DNA from: Hydrogenophilales bacterium
GTDB lineage: Bacteria > Pseudomonadota > Gammaproteobacteria > Burkholderiales > Thiobacillaceae
Direction of reading: 5' to 3'
Assembly: GCA_016703155.1 (NCBI GenBank)
Contig: JADJCP010000010.1
Location: forward strand, 62,001-126,000
DNA: 64,000 nt
This document shows, one piece after another, positions 8,119 through 19,513 of this stretch (positions are counted from its first letter, which is position 1; each line of letters begins with the position of its first letter). The notes beneath the pieces were generated by a model, which saw only the letters and a list, made by a program, of their open reading frames with translations, had not been told where the DNA came from and did not search any database. Made by a program: the position numbers and the translations under genes.

Positions 8119-9339
8119 TTGTCCACAAGCTACACAGTGCGCCGCTACCTCTGCTGGTTGTTGCTGTTTCTGAGCTGGCCCGTGGCGGCGGCGCTGGACG
8201 ACAAACAAGATGAGCTGCAGTCCATCCAGCGCAAGATCGAGCGGCTGAAGGAGGAACTGGAGCAATCCTCCGAGGATCGTAGCGAGACCGCCGATTCCCT
8301 GAAGCACTCCGAGAGGCGCATCTCCGAGGTCAACCGCGGTTTGCGCGAGCTACGGCAAAAACAGTCGCGGTTGCTCGCCGAACTGACCCGTCTGGGCGGC
8401 GCGGCGCGCTCGACGGAGAGCGAGGCACGCGAGCAGGAGACGCGGCTCGCCGAATTGCTGAGACAACGCTATAGCCAGCGCGGCGATGATGGCACGCGCG
8501 TGTTGCTCAGCGGCAGGAATCCCGCCGAGATCCACCGACGCATCGCCTACTTCGCCTACATCGGTCGGGCACGCACGGCCCTGATCGAACGCCACCGCGC
8601 GACCCTGAACCAGCTGGACTCCTTGCGCCGGGACACCGAGGCGCGCAAACAGGATCTTTCAAGTGTCGCGCGCGAGAGAGAAGCACAGCGGATCGCCCTG
8701 GAGAAGGAAAAAAGCGTGCGCCAGGGCATGCTCGACAAGCTCTCCGAGCGGATACGCAATCAGCGCAAGGAGATCGGCAGCCTGCAACGCGACGAGAAAC
8801 GCCTCGGAAAACTGATCGAAAAACTGCGAACCTTGGCCGAGGCCAGGAAGTCCAAGAAACCTGCCCAGGCAAAAACAGGCGAGCGACCCAAGGCCGGCGA
8901 GAAGGTCAAAAGCGTGGCCGATGCCAGTCTCGCCGGGCTGGAGTTCACCAAGCTGCGCGGCAAGCTGGCCTTCCCCGTGGCCGGCGAGATCATCGCCCGC
9001 TATGGTCAAAGTCGTGACAGCGGCGGCCCAGCCTGGAAAGGCCTGTTCATACGGGCGCGCAATGGCCAGGAAGTACGCTCGGTGGCATCGGGCGAAGTGG
9101 TGTTTTCGGATTGGTTGAGAGGTTTCGGTAATTTGTTGATCGTCGACCATGGTGGTGGCTACCTCAGCCTGTACAGCAATAATGAAAGTCTGTATAAACA
9201 GGCGGGTACTCGTGTGCGGGCGGGTGATGCGGTGGCATCGGTCGGCAACACGGGGGGACAGGAAGAGTCCGGGCTGTATTTTGAGTTACGCCATCTGGGC
9301 AAACCGTTCGATCCCATGACTTGGGTTTCCGCGAGATAG
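8119..9339 (+). CDS. envC: Murein hydrolase activator EnvC-like, degenerate M23/LytM domain
   Basis: A periplasmic coiled-coil protein that activates amidases at the division site. After a signal segment (YLCWLLLFLSWPVAAA) come two long coiled coils (about residues 25-110 and 165-245), a Lys/Ala-rich linker and a C-terminal LytM domain (about 275-405). The metal ligands of active LytM enzymes are missing: the HxxxD motif is replaced by WKGLFI and the HxH site by LSLYSN. It is therefore an activator and not a peptidase, as for E. coli EnvC. The start is uncertain: TTG at 8119 directly after the gpmI stop, or GTG at 8137; neither has a clear ribosome site. Confidence 0.88.
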   Translation: MSTSYTVRRYLCWLLLFLSWPVAAALDDKQDELQSIQRKIERLKEELEQSSEDRSETADSLKHSERRISEVNRGLRELRQKQSRLLAELTRLGGAARSTESEAREQETRLAELLRQRYSQRGDDGTRVLLSGRNPAEIHRRIAYFAYIGRARTALIERHRATLNQLDSLRRDTEARKQDLSSVAREREAQRIALEKEKSVRQGMLDKLSERIRNQRKEIGSLQRDEKRLGKLIEKLRTLAEARKSKKPAQAKTGERPKAGEKVKSVADASLAGLEFTKLRGKLAFPVAGEIIARYGQSRDSGGPAWKGLFIRARNGQEVRSVASGEVVFSDWLRGFGNLLIVDHGGGYLSLYSNNESLYKQAGTRVRAGDAVASVGNTGGQEESGLYFELRHLGKPFDPMTWVSAR

Positions 9340-9346
9340 GCAGCGC

Positions 9347-10755
9347 ATGTACGTAAAAATGAAACAAGTTGGTTTGATCGGCGTCGGCATTCCTGGTCGG
9401 CGCGGCCTTGACCCTGAACTATTCGGCGGTCGCCGAGCGTGAGCCGGAGCCTTTGCCGATCGAGGATCTGCGCGCCTTTACCGAGATCTTCGGGAAGATC
9501 AAGAACGACTACGTCGAGCCGGTCGAGGACAAGAAACTCATCACCGAGGCCATCAACGGCATGCTCTCCGGGCTGGACCCGCACTCCGCCTACCTCGACG
9601 GCGAGGCCTTCAAGGAACTTCAGGTCGGCACCCAGGGTGAATTTGGCGGCCTGGGCATCGAAGTCGGCATGGAGGATGGTTTCGTCAAGGTCGTCTCGCC
9701 TATCGAGGACACGCCTGCCTACAAGGCCGGCCTGAAGACGGGCGACCTGATCATCAAGCTCGACGACACACCGGTGAAGGGCATGACCCTCAACGACGCG
9801 GTCAAGCGTATGCGTGGCAAGGTGGGCACCGACATCACCCTGACCCTGATGCGCAAGGGCGAATCCAAGCCGCTGACCATGACCATCACGCGTGCCGTCA
9901 TCAAGATCAAGAGCGTCAAGCACAAGCTGGTCGAACCGGATTACGGCTATGTGCGCATCACCCAGTTCCGAGGAGCACACTGGCGAGAATCTGATTACTG
10001 CCCTGAACGATCTGGAAGAGAAGAATGGCGGTGCCATCAAAGGCCTGGTGCTGGATCTGCGCAACGATCCGGGTGGTCTGTTGAATACCGCCGTCGGCGT
10101 GTCTGGAGCCTTTCTCAAGCCCGGTGAACTGGTGGTCTACACCGACGGTCGTACCGAGGATGCGAAAATGCGCCTGACCAATGCCCGCGAGCATTATCTG
10201 CGACCCGGCGAGTCGGATTACTTGAAGACCCTGCCGAATTGGGCGCGCAACGTACCCATGGCCGTCTTGGTCAACGGCGGTTCGGCTTCGGCCTCCGAAA
10301 TTGTCGCCGGTGCCTTGCAGGATCATAAACGTGCCCTGGTGGTCGGCACGCAGTCCTTCGGCAAGGGCTCGGTGCAGACCATCCTGCCGCTGAACAACGG
10401 CACGGCCATCAAGCTCACCACGGCGCGCTACTTCACGCCGAGCGGTCGCAGCATCCAGGCCAAGGGCATTACCCCGGATCTGGTCATCGAAGAAGGCACG
10501 GTCAGCCAGAACGACGAGGAAAAGCTGGATGTCCGCGAGGCCGATCTGGACCGTCACCTGACCAACGGCGAGGCCAAGGACACCAAGCCGGCCAAGTCCA
10601 AGTCGGACAAGGCGACGGGCGACAAGAACGGCACCGAGAAGTCGCCGCACGACAAGCCGAAGCTCGAACCGGGCGAGATCGTTTCGAAGCACGATTACCA
10701 GTTCAACCAGGCGCTCACCCTGTTGAAGGGCTTGAACCTGCTGCAACGCAAATAA
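9347..10755 (+). pseudogene. C-terminal processing peptidase (S41, CtpA/Prc type), frame disrupted twice
   Basis: Periplasmic serine protease with a signal segment, a PDZ domain (around 9640-9880) and an S41 catalytic domain with the Ser/Lys pair in NGGSASASEIVAGAL and GTQSFGKGSVQT. A Lys-rich tail follows. In this sequence the reading frame moves twice by one extra base: in the signal peptide at about 9392 (a CC where one C restores the frame) and at about 9970 between ITQF and HTGENL. All three pieces join into a full-length, well-conserved protein, so a base-calling error is at least as likely as a real mutation. The start is ATG at 9347 with AGGCAG ahead; an internal ATG lies at 9359. It follows envC by seven bases. 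Confidence 0.85.
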
Positions 10756-10773
10756 ACGCATCGCGGCTAGCGC

Positions 10774-11529
10774 ATGGACGATACCCAACTCCTGCGCTAC
10801 TCGCGGCATCTGCTGCTCGACGAGATCGGTATCGACGGGCAGGAAAAACTCAACCGGGCACGTGCCCTGATCATCGGTGCCGGCGGATTGGGTTCGCCTG
10901 TTGCCTTGTACCTGGCCGCCGCCGGCGTCGGTCACATCACGCTGTGCGACCACGACCAGGTCGATCTCACCAATCTACAACGCCAGATTGCCCACGACAC
11001 GGCCAGCCTGGGCGTCAACAAAGCCGAATCGGCCGCCGGGCGCATGCGTGCCATGAATCCGGATATCGAGGTCGTGCCTCTGCCTTTGAAACTGGCGGGC
11101 GAAGCCCTGCTGGAACAGGTCGCCCTAGCCGATGTCGTGCTCGACTGTTGCGATAATTTCGCAACGCGCCATGCCGTCAACCGAGCCTGTGTACGCTATC
11201 GTACGGCGCTGATTTCCGGGGCGGCGGTGCGTTTCGATGGCCAGGTGAGCGTCTTCGACCTGCGCCATGACGATGCACCGTGCTACGCCTGCCTGTTTCC
11301 GGAAGAGGCGGGTGGCGGCGAAATGCGTTGCGCCGAGTTCGGCGTTTTCGCGCCGCTGGTCGGCATCGTCGGCTCTATCCAGGCGGCCGAGGCCTTGAAA
11401 CTGCTTATGGGGATCGGCCAGTCCTTGAATGGCCGCTTATTGCTGCACAATGCCCTGGATGGCGACTGGCGCGTGATTCGCTTGAAGAAGGACCCGGCCT
11501 GCCCAGTATGCGCAGCCCGGAGTCACTGA
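10774..11529 (+). CDS. moeB: Molybdopterin-synthase adenylyltransferase MoeB / ThiF-HesA family
   Basis: An E1-like enzyme that adenylates the C-terminal Gly of a ubiquitin-like sulfur carrier (MoaD or ThiS). The 251 residues include the nucleotide loop GAGGLGSPVALYLAAAGVG, the DLTNLQRQI motif with the Arg finger, and two zinc-binding CxxC pairs (CYAC near residue 170 and CPVC near 245). A conserved Cys lies in EMRCAEFG. There is no C-terminal rhodanese domain, which favours MoeB over MOCS3-like forms, although ThiF cannot be excluded without the partner gene. It lies 18 bases after the ctpA-type gene and converges on the lipoprotein gene with three bases between the stops. Confidence 0.88.
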   Translation: MDDTQLLRYSRHLLLDEIGIDGQEKLNRARALIIGAGGLGSPVALYLAAAGVGHITLCDHDQVDLTNLQRQIAHDTASLGVNKAESAAGRMRAMNPDIEVVPLPLKLAGEALLEQVALADVVLDCCDNFATRHAVNRACVRYRTALISGAAVRFDGQVSVFDLRHDDAPCYACLFPEEAGGGEMRCAEFGVFAPLVGIVGSIQAAEALKLLMGIGQSLNGRLLLHNALDGDWRVIRLKKDPACPVCAARSH

Positions 11530-11532
11530 CAC

Positions 11533-11958
11533 TCAGGGCGCCGCCGGCTTGGCGGCGGTGAATCCGAATTTGCCGTCGGTTTCCATGAAGTGGCCGACCA
11601 GGGTGCCTGGATTGGCCGGTTTTTCCTCGAAACGCTGTGTCTTGCAGTTTTGCGTGCTGAGCGCATAGAAATCACCCTCGATATCGAGGATGTAGATCGG
11701 CTCGGCAAAATCCTCGGGCGCCCAATACAGCGCCAGTTCCGCCGTGCGTGGCACGTCCTTCACCAGTATCGACTCCTGGCAGTCGGGCAGGCGCGTCGGT
11801 GAAATGTTGATATTGGCGGTGTCTTTCCAGAACCAGTCCTGATTGCGCAACAACGTGATGGTGTGATTCTTGTCGCCATCGACCAGGTACGCGGCGGAGT
11901 CGCTCATGCAGCCGGACAGCGCCGAGAGCAGCGCGGCGGCGATCAGTGGCCGGGTCAT
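11533..11958 (-). CDS. Small predicted lipoprotein of unknown function
   Basis: A 141-residue protein with a clear lipoprotein signal: MTRPLIAAALLSALSGC, lipidated Cys at residue 17. The rest is hydrophilic, with WFWKDTANI and an EPIYILDIEGDFYAL segment and few recognisable motifs; I do not know its function. Similar short lipoproteins starting with a Ser/Asp-Ala-Ala-Tyr-Leu-Val-Asp-Gly stretch occur in related bacteria. A nine-codon-longer start (ATG at 11985) overlaps the ybiT stop and would couple translation; neither start has a good ribosome site. It lies directly after ybiT on the same strand. Confidence 0.7.
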   Translation of the reverse strand: MTRPLIAAALLSALSGCMSDSAAYLVDGDKNHTITLLRNQDWFWKDTANINISPTRLPDCQESILVKDVPRTAELALYWAPEDFAEPIYILDIEGDFYALSTQNCKTQRFEEKPANPGTLVGHFMETDGKFGFTAAKPAAP

Positions 11959-11986
11959 CGAACCGACAATAGGGCGCAGGGTCATG

Positions 11987-13605
<1,619 letters not shown>

Positions 13606-13685
13606 GACGAATCCGGACAGGCTGGAAAACCCGACATTCTACCCGAGTGCCGGGGTGGTCATGCCGGCATCCCGAAATGCCCTGC

Positions 13686-15002
13686 CTACAGGGGCTTGAT
13701 CAGCACCTTGGAGCGCCGCTGCCAGTTGTACATCTCCTTACGCTTCGCAGGCAGCTCATCCGGACTGGCCGGGACGAAACCGCGCTCGACAAACCAGTGG
13801 GCGGTGCGCGTGGTCAATACGAACAAGCGGCCCAGGCCTTGCTCGCGGGCGACATCCTCGATCGCCTCCAGCAAGGCCTCGCCACGACCGCCGCCCTGGA
13901 AATCCGGGTGCACCGCCAGGCAGGCCATCTCGCCGGCCTGGGCGTCCGGGAAAGGATACAGCGCGACGCAGCCGACGATGCGGCCGTCGATCTCGCTGAC
14001 GAAGACCTGCTCGATCTCCTGTTCCAGCAGCTCGCGCGGCCGATGCACCAGGATGCCGGCCTGTTCAAGCGGCTCGATCACCTGCAAGACGCCACCGACA
14101 TCGTCGATGGTCGCCGGGCGCAGATTTTCCACCGACTGGCGCGTCACCATGGTGCCGACGCCTTCGTGGGTGAACAGCTCCATGAGCAGCGCGCCGTCGA
14201 CATCGGCGCTGACCAGATGCGCCCGCGCCACGCCCTGCTTGCAGGCGCGCACGGCGAACGGCAGGTAGAGCTTCATGTCGCCCTCGGGCAACTCACGCAC
14301 CAGCTTCTGGGCCTGCGGCGCGGTCAGGCGATTCACCGCCCGGCCTTTGGCATCGACGGTCGTGCCGTGGTCGAGGATGAAGATCAACTTTTCGGCATTC
14401 AAGGCAATCGCGCTCGCCGTGGCCACTTCTTCCAGCGTCAGGTTGAACACTTCGCCGGTCGGCGAATAACCGATGGGCGACAGCAGAACGATCTCGCCGG
14501 CATCCAGACGACCACGGATGGCATCGCCAGCGATCTTGCGCACCTCGCCGGAAAACTGCAGATCGACGCCGTCGACCACGCCCGCCGGCTGCGCCGTAAC
14601 GTAATTACCCGAGGCGACGCGAATCTCCGCGCCGGCCATGGGCGTGTTCGGCAAACCGATCGACAGCACGCTCTCGATATCGACGCGTACCGAGCCGACC
14701 GCATCCTTGACGTGCTCCAGGGTATCGGCATCGGTGACCCGCCGGCCCTGGACATATTGCGCCGCGCCGCCGCTGGCGGTAAGCCGCTCCTCGACCTGCG
14801 GCCGGACGCCATGCACCAGCACCAGGCGCACGCCGATGGCATTGAGCAGGTTGACGTCATGGATCAGATCGACGAAATCCTCGCGCAGCATGGCATCGCC
14901 GCCGAAGGCGATGACGAAGGTCTTGCCCCGGAAGGCGTGGATGTACGGCGCGGCGGCCCGGAACCAATCCACGAATGAAGCGGTGTCGGCGAGGCTGGTC
15001 AT
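13686..15002 (-). CDS. argA: N-acetylglutamate synthase (amino-acid N-acetyltransferase)
   Basis: First enzyme of arginine synthesis: transfers acetyl from acetyl-CoA to glutamate. The 438 residues have an amino-acid-kinase-like domain (about 1-285, with FVIAFGGDAML and LVLVHGVRPQ) and a GNAT acetyltransferase domain (about 290-438, with GCVALYPF, the acetyl-CoA loop QGGGRGEALLEA and a late FVERGF). This two-domain architecture is the ArgA type, not an ArgJ or a short synthase. I start at the ATG at 15002, as MTSLADTASFVDWFR matches the usual N-terminus; an upstream in-frame ATG would add 24 unlikely residues. It lies 80 bases upstream of ybiT. Confidence 0.94.
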   Translation of the reverse strand: MTSLADTASFVDWFRAAAPYIHAFRGKTFVIAFGGDAMLREDFVDLIHDVNLLNAIGVRLVLVHGVRPQVEERLTASGGAAQYVQGRRVTDADTLEHVKDAVGSVRVDIESVLSIGLPNTPMAGAEIRVASGNYVTAQPAGVVDGVDLQFSGEVRKIAGDAIRGRLDAGEIVLLSPIGYSPTGEVFNLTLEEVATASAIALNAEKLIFILDHGTTVDAKGRAVNRLTAPQAQKLVRELPEGDMKLYLPFAVRACKQGVARAHLVSADVDGALLMELFTHEGVGTMVTRQSVENLRPATIDDVGGVLQVIEPLEQAGILVHRPRELLEQEIEQVFVSEIDGRIVGCVALYPFPDAQAGEMACLAVHPDFQGGGRGEALLEAIEDVAREQGLGRLFVLTTRTAHWFVERGFVPASPDELPAKRKEMYNWQRRSKVLIKPL

Positions 15003-15104
15003 GATGCGGCGTCCCGGCTCTGGATAAACAAGGGGATTATGCCGAAGAAACCCCGGGCGCGGTGACGCCGGCACGCAAAGCCGCGTGAAGTCTGAGCACG
15101 AGGC

Positions 15105-15836
15105 CTACAAATCGCCCCACAACCCCTGCATCGCCGCCAGAGCCGCGACTGCGGCCGTCTCGGTGCGCAGTATGCGCGGCCCCAGACTGACCGGGGTGCA
15201 GCCGGCGGCGATGGCCGCATCGCGTTCGCGCGGGTCGATGCCGCCTTCGGGGCCGGCGATGAGATAGGCCGGTTGCTCGGGCGCGGCGAGCTGGCTCAGG
15301 CGGCGGCTGGCGCCGGGGTCGAGGATCAAGCGCAGGCTGGCATCGTGGCGCGTGCGCGCCAGCCAGGCACTGAAGTCTTCGATCTCCAGTACCTCGGGCA
15401 GGCGATTGCGACCGCATTGCTCGCAGGCGGAGGCGGCGACGCCCTGCCAGTGCAGGCGGCGCTTGTGGCGTTTGTCCGGGTCGAGGCGCACCACGGTGCG
15501 CAGCATCATCACCGGCAGGATGCGGCGGATACCCAGTTCGACGGATTTTTGCAGGGTGTAGTCCATGCGTTCGCCGGTCGAGATGCCCTGCACCAGGGTG
15601 ATATCGAGCGGCGATTCGCGCTCCACGCTCTGCACACCGATCAGATGCGCCTGGGCGTGCTTGCCCTGCCGGACCAGGACACCGTGATGCTCGCGCCCGT
15701 CGCCGTTGAACAGGACCAGGGCATCGCCGTCGTTGAGGCGCAGGGCGCCGACGGCATGTCGGGCGACCGTTTCCGGCAGTGTCAGCAGGCCCTCGGCGGG
15801 CAGCGGCATGGGGCAGTAGAAGCGTGGATTGGCCAT
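15105..15836 (-). CDS. rsmE: 16S rRNA m3U1498 methyltransferase
   Basis: SPOUT-fold enzyme that methylates U1498 of 16S rRNA with S-adenosylmethionine. The 243 residues have the N-terminal PUA-like part (MANPRFYCPMPLP, ARHAVGALRLNDGD) and the C-terminal knot with IAGPEGGIDPRE and SLGPRILRTETA, which form the cofactor site. Length is normal. It precedes argA on the minus strand with a gap of about 100 bases and is divergent from the thioredoxin-like gene, leaving 64 bases for two promoters. Confidence 0.95.
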   Translation of the reverse strand: MANPRFYCPMPLPAEGLLTLPETVARHAVGALRLNDGDALVLFNGDGREHHGVLVRQGKHAQAHLIGVQSVERESPLDITLVQGISTGERMDYTLQKSVELGIRRILPVMMLRTVVRLDPDKRHKRRLHWQGVAASACEQCGRNRLPEVLEIEDFSAWLARTRHDASLRLILDPGASRRLSQLAAPEQPAYLIAGPEGGIDPRERDAAIAAGCTPVSLGPRILRTETAAVAALAAMQGLWGDL

Positions 15837-15900
15837 GGTTCAGGTCGGATGGAGAGGCATGCGATGGTATTATCGACGAAAAGTCTGATGGAGAACGTCA

Positions 15901-16458
15901 ATGGTTCGTATGGAGACCCCGGTGTGTGATTTTGGCTGGAGGGCGCCCGATTTCGATCTGCCCGGCGTCGACGGCAAACGCTATTCCCTGAAGGATGCGG
16001 CAGGCCCGAATGGCCTGCTGGTGATGTTCATCTGTAATCATTGCCCTTATGTGAAGTCGGTGATCCAGCGCATCGTTCGCGACGTCAACGACCTCAAGGC
16101 GCTGGGTGTGGGCGCCATCGCCATCATGTCGAACGATCCGGCCGAGTATCCGGAAGACTCGTTCGACAACATGAAACAGGTGGCGGCGGATCTGAAATTC
16201 CCGATGCCCTACGTGATCGATGAATCCCAGGCCGTGGCCAGGACCTATGGCGCGGTATGCACGCCCGATTTTTTCGGTTTCAACGGCAGGCTGGAGCTGC
16301 AATACCGCGGCCGCCTCGACGAGTCGCGCAAGGAAACCGCTCCCGAAGGCGTGCGCCGCGATCTGTTCGAAGCCATGCAGCAGGTCGCCGAGACGGGCCG
16401 GGGGCCCGCCGAGCAGATTCCCAGCATGGGTTGTTCGATCAAGTGGCGCGGTGAGTAA
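15901..16458 (+). CDS. Thioredoxin-fold protein of the AhpC/TSA (PRX-like) family
   Basis: A 185-residue cytoplasmic protein with a peroxiredoxin/thioredoxin fold. The segment FDLPGVDGKRYSL is typical of the family start, and the redox motif reads FICNHCPYVKSV (Cys near residues 43 and 46, so a CNHC pair instead of CxPC). A further Cys lies in AVCTPDFFGF and near the C-terminus in GCSIKW. No signal peptide. The likely role is thiol reduction or peroxide detoxification, not proven. GGAG seven bases ahead supports the ATG. Its stop overlaps the start of the next gene by eight bases. Confidence 0.85.
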   Translation: MVRMETPVCDFGWRAPDFDLPGVDGKRYSLKDAAGPNGLLVMFICNHCPYVKSVIQRIVRDVNDLKALGVGAIAIMSNDPAEYPEDSFDNMKQVAADLKFPMPYVIDESQAVARTYGAVCTPDFFGFNGRLELQYRGRLDESRKETAPEGVRRDLFEAMQQVAETGRGPAEQIPSMGCSIKWRGE

Positions 16459-17251
16459 GATCCTCGACTCGGTCATCGCCGCCGCCCGCAAGGTCGGGCG
16501 CGAAGAGGTCATGCCGCGCTACCTGAAGGTGGCGCACGAGCGCAAGACCGACGGCAGCCTGTTCACCGAGGCCGATCTCGCGGCGCAGCAGGCGCTGTTT
16601 GTCAGCCTGCGCGAGATCGCCCCGTATCCCGTGCTCGGCGAGGAGATGACCGAGGCCGAACAGCAGGCGGTGTGGGATGCCGGTGACCAGGGCTTCTGGT
16701 GCGTCGATCCCATCGATGGCACCACCAATTTCGTCAGTGGCATGCCCTTCTTCGCCGTCTCGATCGCCTTGGTGAAGAATGGTCGCAGCGTGCTGGGCGT
16801 GGTCTACGATCCGCAGGCCGACGAGTGTTTCTATGCCGAGCGCGGTGGCGGTGCCTTTGTCGATGGCGATCCGCTGCCGATCAAGCCGCCTCCGGGCCAG
16901 TTGAGCCGCTGTATCGCCGGGGTCGATTTCAAGCGCATCCCGCGCAGTCTCGCCGGGCGGCTGGCCGCCGAACACCCGTACAGTTCGCAGCGCAACCTGG
17001 GCGCCAGCACCCTGGACTGGTGCTATCTCGCGGCCGGGCGGCTGCATATCTACCTGCACGGCGGCCAGAAGCTCTGGGATTATGCCGCCGGCGCACTGAT
17101 CCTGGAGGAGGCGGGCGGGCGCTTCTCGACCATGGCAGAAACAGACTTCTGGCAGGGTAATCCCTGGACGCGCTCGGCGGTGGCCGCGCTGACCCCGGAG
17201 TTGTTGAGCCAGTGGCAGGATTGGTTGGGGCTGCCACCGCGGAGCGGGTGA
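16451..17251 (+). CDS. Inositol monophosphatase family phosphatase
   Basis: A 266-residue Mg-dependent phosphatase of the IMPase/FIG superfamily. The metal site motifs are present: GEEMTE near residue 65, DPIDGTTNF near 90 and WDYAAGALILEEAGG near 210. Substrate is uncertain: inositol phosphate, histidinol phosphate (HisN-like) or adenosine bisphosphate are possible. I place the start at GTG 16451, which overlaps the previous stop (GTGAGTAA) and gives the family's normal N-terminus (SKILDSVIAAARKVG). The longer open frame upstream is the shadow of the previous gene. Confidence 0.85.
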   Translation: MSKILDSVIAAARKVGREEVMPRYLKVAHERKTDGSLFTEADLAAQQALFVSLREIAPYPVLGEEMTEAEQQAVWDAGDQGFWCVDPIDGTTNFVSGMPFFAVSIALVKNGRSVLGVVYDPQADECFYAERGGGAFVDGDPLPIKPPPGQLSRCIAGVDFKRIPRSLAGRLAAEHPYSSQRNLGASTLDWCYLAAGRLHIYLHGGQKLWDYAAGALILEEAGGRFSTMAETDFWQGNPWTRSAVAALTPELLSQWQDWLGLPPRSG

Positions 17252-17426
17252 CCGCCACTCACAGTGTTGCGGTGCAGCATCCCTACCAGAAGCAGGGTCG
17301 ATAAACAAGGTGTTTGAGTTTATAAAAACATTTTAATTTTCCCGGTGCAGGCCCGCCGCCCCGCACCAGGCAAGGAAATTCCATGTCCGACCCGCACTGC
17401 GAGCCGCTTTCGCCGGTTTGGCTGTA

Positions 17427-17454
17427 TTGCTCTGCCTTTCGGCTCAGCCATAAT
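17427..17454 (+). promoter_or_regulatory. Possible tkt promoter
   Basis: TTGCTC and CATAAT are 16 bases apart, 62 bases before the tkt start. The -10 box matches consensus at five of six positions, the -35 at three. The rest of the 264-base gap (17252-17515) has an AT-rich patch near 17310-17340 but I see no gene or clear hairpin. Confidence 0.35.
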
Positions 17455-17515
17455 CAGAGTTCCCTGTCCTGATCGGACGGCATAGAAGATTTTTTTATTC
17501 CAAGGAAACAACAAC

Positions 17516-19501
17516 ATGGCAACCCGTACCGACCTTGCAAATGCCATCCGTGCCCTGGCGATGGATGCTGTCGAAAAGGCCAAATCCGGCCACCCTGGCG
17601 CCCCCATGGGCATGGCGGAAATCTCCGAAGTGGTCTGGAATCACCACATGCGTCACAACCCGGCCAACCCCAAATGGCCCGATCGCGACCGCTTCGTGCT
17701 GTCGAACGGCCACGGTTCCATGTTGATCTATTCCCTGCTGCACCTGACCGGTTACGACGTCACCATCGACGACATCAAGCAGTTCCGTCAGTTGCATTCG
17801 CGTACCCCGGGTCACCCGGAGTACGGCTACACCGCCGGCGTCGAGACCACCACCGGCCCGCTCGGCCAGGGCATCACCAACGCGGTCGGCTTCGCGCTGG
17901 CCGAAAAACTGCTCGCTGCCGAGTTCAACAAGCCCGGCCATGACATCGTCAACCACCACACCTACGTCTTCATGGGCGACGGCTGCATGATGGAAGGCAT
18001 CTCCCACGAGGCCTGCGCCCTGGCCGGCACCTGGAAGCTGAACAAGCTGATCGCCGTCTGGGACGACAACGGCATCTCCATCGACGGCCACACCGAAGGC
18101 TGGTTCACCGAAGACGTCTGCGGCCGTTTCGAGGCGTATGGCTGGAACGTGGTGCGCAACGTCGACGGCCACAGCTTCGAAGCGGTGGAAGCCGCCGTCC
18201 AGGCCGCCAAGAAGAGCAGCGACAAGCCCACCCTGATCCAGGCCAAGACCATCATCGGCAAGGGCTCGCCCAACAAGGAAGGCACCCATGACGTTCACGG
18301 CGCCGCCCTGGGCGACGCGGAAATCGCCGCCGTGCGCGCGCACATCGGCTGGGCGCACGCCCCGTTCGAAATTCCCGCCGACGTCTACGAAGGCTGGAGC
18401 GCCAAGACCAAGGGCGAGGGCCTGGAAAAGCTGTGGAACAACAAGTTCGCCGAGTACGCCAAGGCCTTCCCGGCCGAAGCCGCGGAATTCACGCGCCGCA
18501 CCAAGGGCGAACTGCCCGCCGACTGGTCCGACCGCGTCGCCGCCGCCATGAAGACCACGCTGGAAAAGGCTGAAACCGTCGCCACCCGCAAGGCTTCGCA
18601 ACTGGCCATTGAGCGCCTGATCTCCACCCTGCCCGAGCGCGTCGGCGGCTCCGCCGACCTGACTGGCTCCAACCTGACCAACTGGCCCAACTGCCAGCCC
18701 ATCCATCGCCACGCCCAGGCCAACTACATCTCCTACGGGGTGCGCGAGTTCGGCATGAGCCACATCATGAACGGCATGGCCCTGCATGGCGGCCTGCTGC
18801 CGTTCGGCGGCACCTTCCTGATGTTCTCCGAATACGCCCGCAACGCCTTGCGCATGTCGGCCCTGATGAAGCAGCGCGTGGTCTACGTCTTCACCCACGA
18901 CTCCATCGGTCTCGGCGAGGACGGCCCGACCCACCAGCCGGTCGAGCAGACCGCCACCCTGCGCATGATCCCCAACATGAGCGTCTGGCGTCCCTGCGAC
19001 ACCACCGAGACCCTGGTGGCCTGGACCGCCAGTGTTGAAAAGAAAGACGGCCCGAGCTGCCACATCCTGTCGCGCCAGAACCTGCCCTTCGTCAAGCGCA
19101 GCGACGCCCAGATCGCCGACATCCGCAAGGGTGGCTACGTTCTGTCCGATGCCGCTGATGCCAAGGTGGTGCTGATCGCCACCGGCTCCGAAGTCGAATT
19201 GGCGCTGAAGGCGCAGGAAGCCCTGAAGGCCGACGGCATTGCCGCGCGCGTGGTGTCCATGCCCTGCACCAACGAGTTCGACAAGCAGGACAAGGCCTAC
19301 AAGGACAGCGTGCTGCTGCCCACCGTGCACAAGGTCGCCATCGAAGCCGGCGTCACCGACGGCTGGTGGAAGTATGTCGGCTTGCGTGGCGCCGTCATCG
19401 GCCTGGATCGTTTCGGCGAATCCGCCCCGGCCCCGCTGTTGTTCAAGGAATTCGGCTTTACGGTAGAGAACGTGGTCGCCAAGACCAAGGCCATTCTGTA
19501 A
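17516..19501 (+). CDS. tkt: Transketolase
   Basis: Thiamine-diphosphate enzyme that moves two-carbon units between sugar phosphates in the pentose phosphate pathway and, in autotrophs, the Calvin cycle. The 661 residues contain the cofactor motif MGDGCMMEGISHEA (about residue 153), substrate residues in HPGAPMGMAE and SNGHGSMLIY, and the C-terminal pyrimidine domain with FTHDSIGLGEDGPTHQP. AAGGAA eight bases before the ATG. It opens a rightward cluster with gap, pgk, pyk and fba, so it most likely serves in central sugar metabolism and possibly CO2 fixation. Confidence 0.97.
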   Translation: MATRTDLANAIRALAMDAVEKAKSGHPGAPMGMAEISEVVWNHHMRHNPANPKWPDRDRFVLSNGHGSMLIYSLLHLTGYDVTIDDIKQFRQLHSRTPGHPEYGYTAGVETTTGPLGQGITNAVGFALAEKLLAAEFNKPGHDIVNHHTYVFMGDGCMMEGISHEACALAGTWKLNKLIAVWDDNGISIDGHTEGWFTEDVCGRFEAYGWNVVRNVDGHSFEAVEAAVQAAKKSSDKPTLIQAKTIIGKGSPNKEGTHDVHGAALGDAEIAAVRAHIGWAHAPFEIPADVYEGWSAKTKGEGLEKLWNNKFAEYAKAFPAEAAEFTRRTKGELPADWSDRVAAAMKTTLEKAETVATRKASQLAIERLISTLPERVGGSADLTGSNLTNWPNCQPIHRHAQANYISYGVREFGMSHIMNGMALHGGLLPFGGTFLMFSEYARNALRMSALMKQRVVYVFTHDSIGLGEDGPTHQPVEQTATLRMIPNMSVWRPCDTTETLVAWTASVEKKDGPSCHILSRQNLPFVKRSDAQIADIRKGGYVLSDAADAKVVLIATGSEVELALKAQEALKADGIAARVVSMPCTNEFDKQDKAYKDSVLLPTVHKVAIEAGVTDGWWKYVGLRGAVIGLDRFGESAPAPLLFKEFGFTVENVVAKTKAIL

Positions 19502-19513
19502 TTCATTTATGTC

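Noticed and set aside
6493..8307. 600-codon minus-strand frame opposite gpmI
   Set aside because: Reverse shadow of gpmI with low-complexity composition; it also crosses into the arsR-gpmI gap and the envC gene.
17495..19330. Long minus-strand frame opposite transketolase
   Set aside because: Shadow of tkt with a Gly/Val/Asp-rich composition and no motif.
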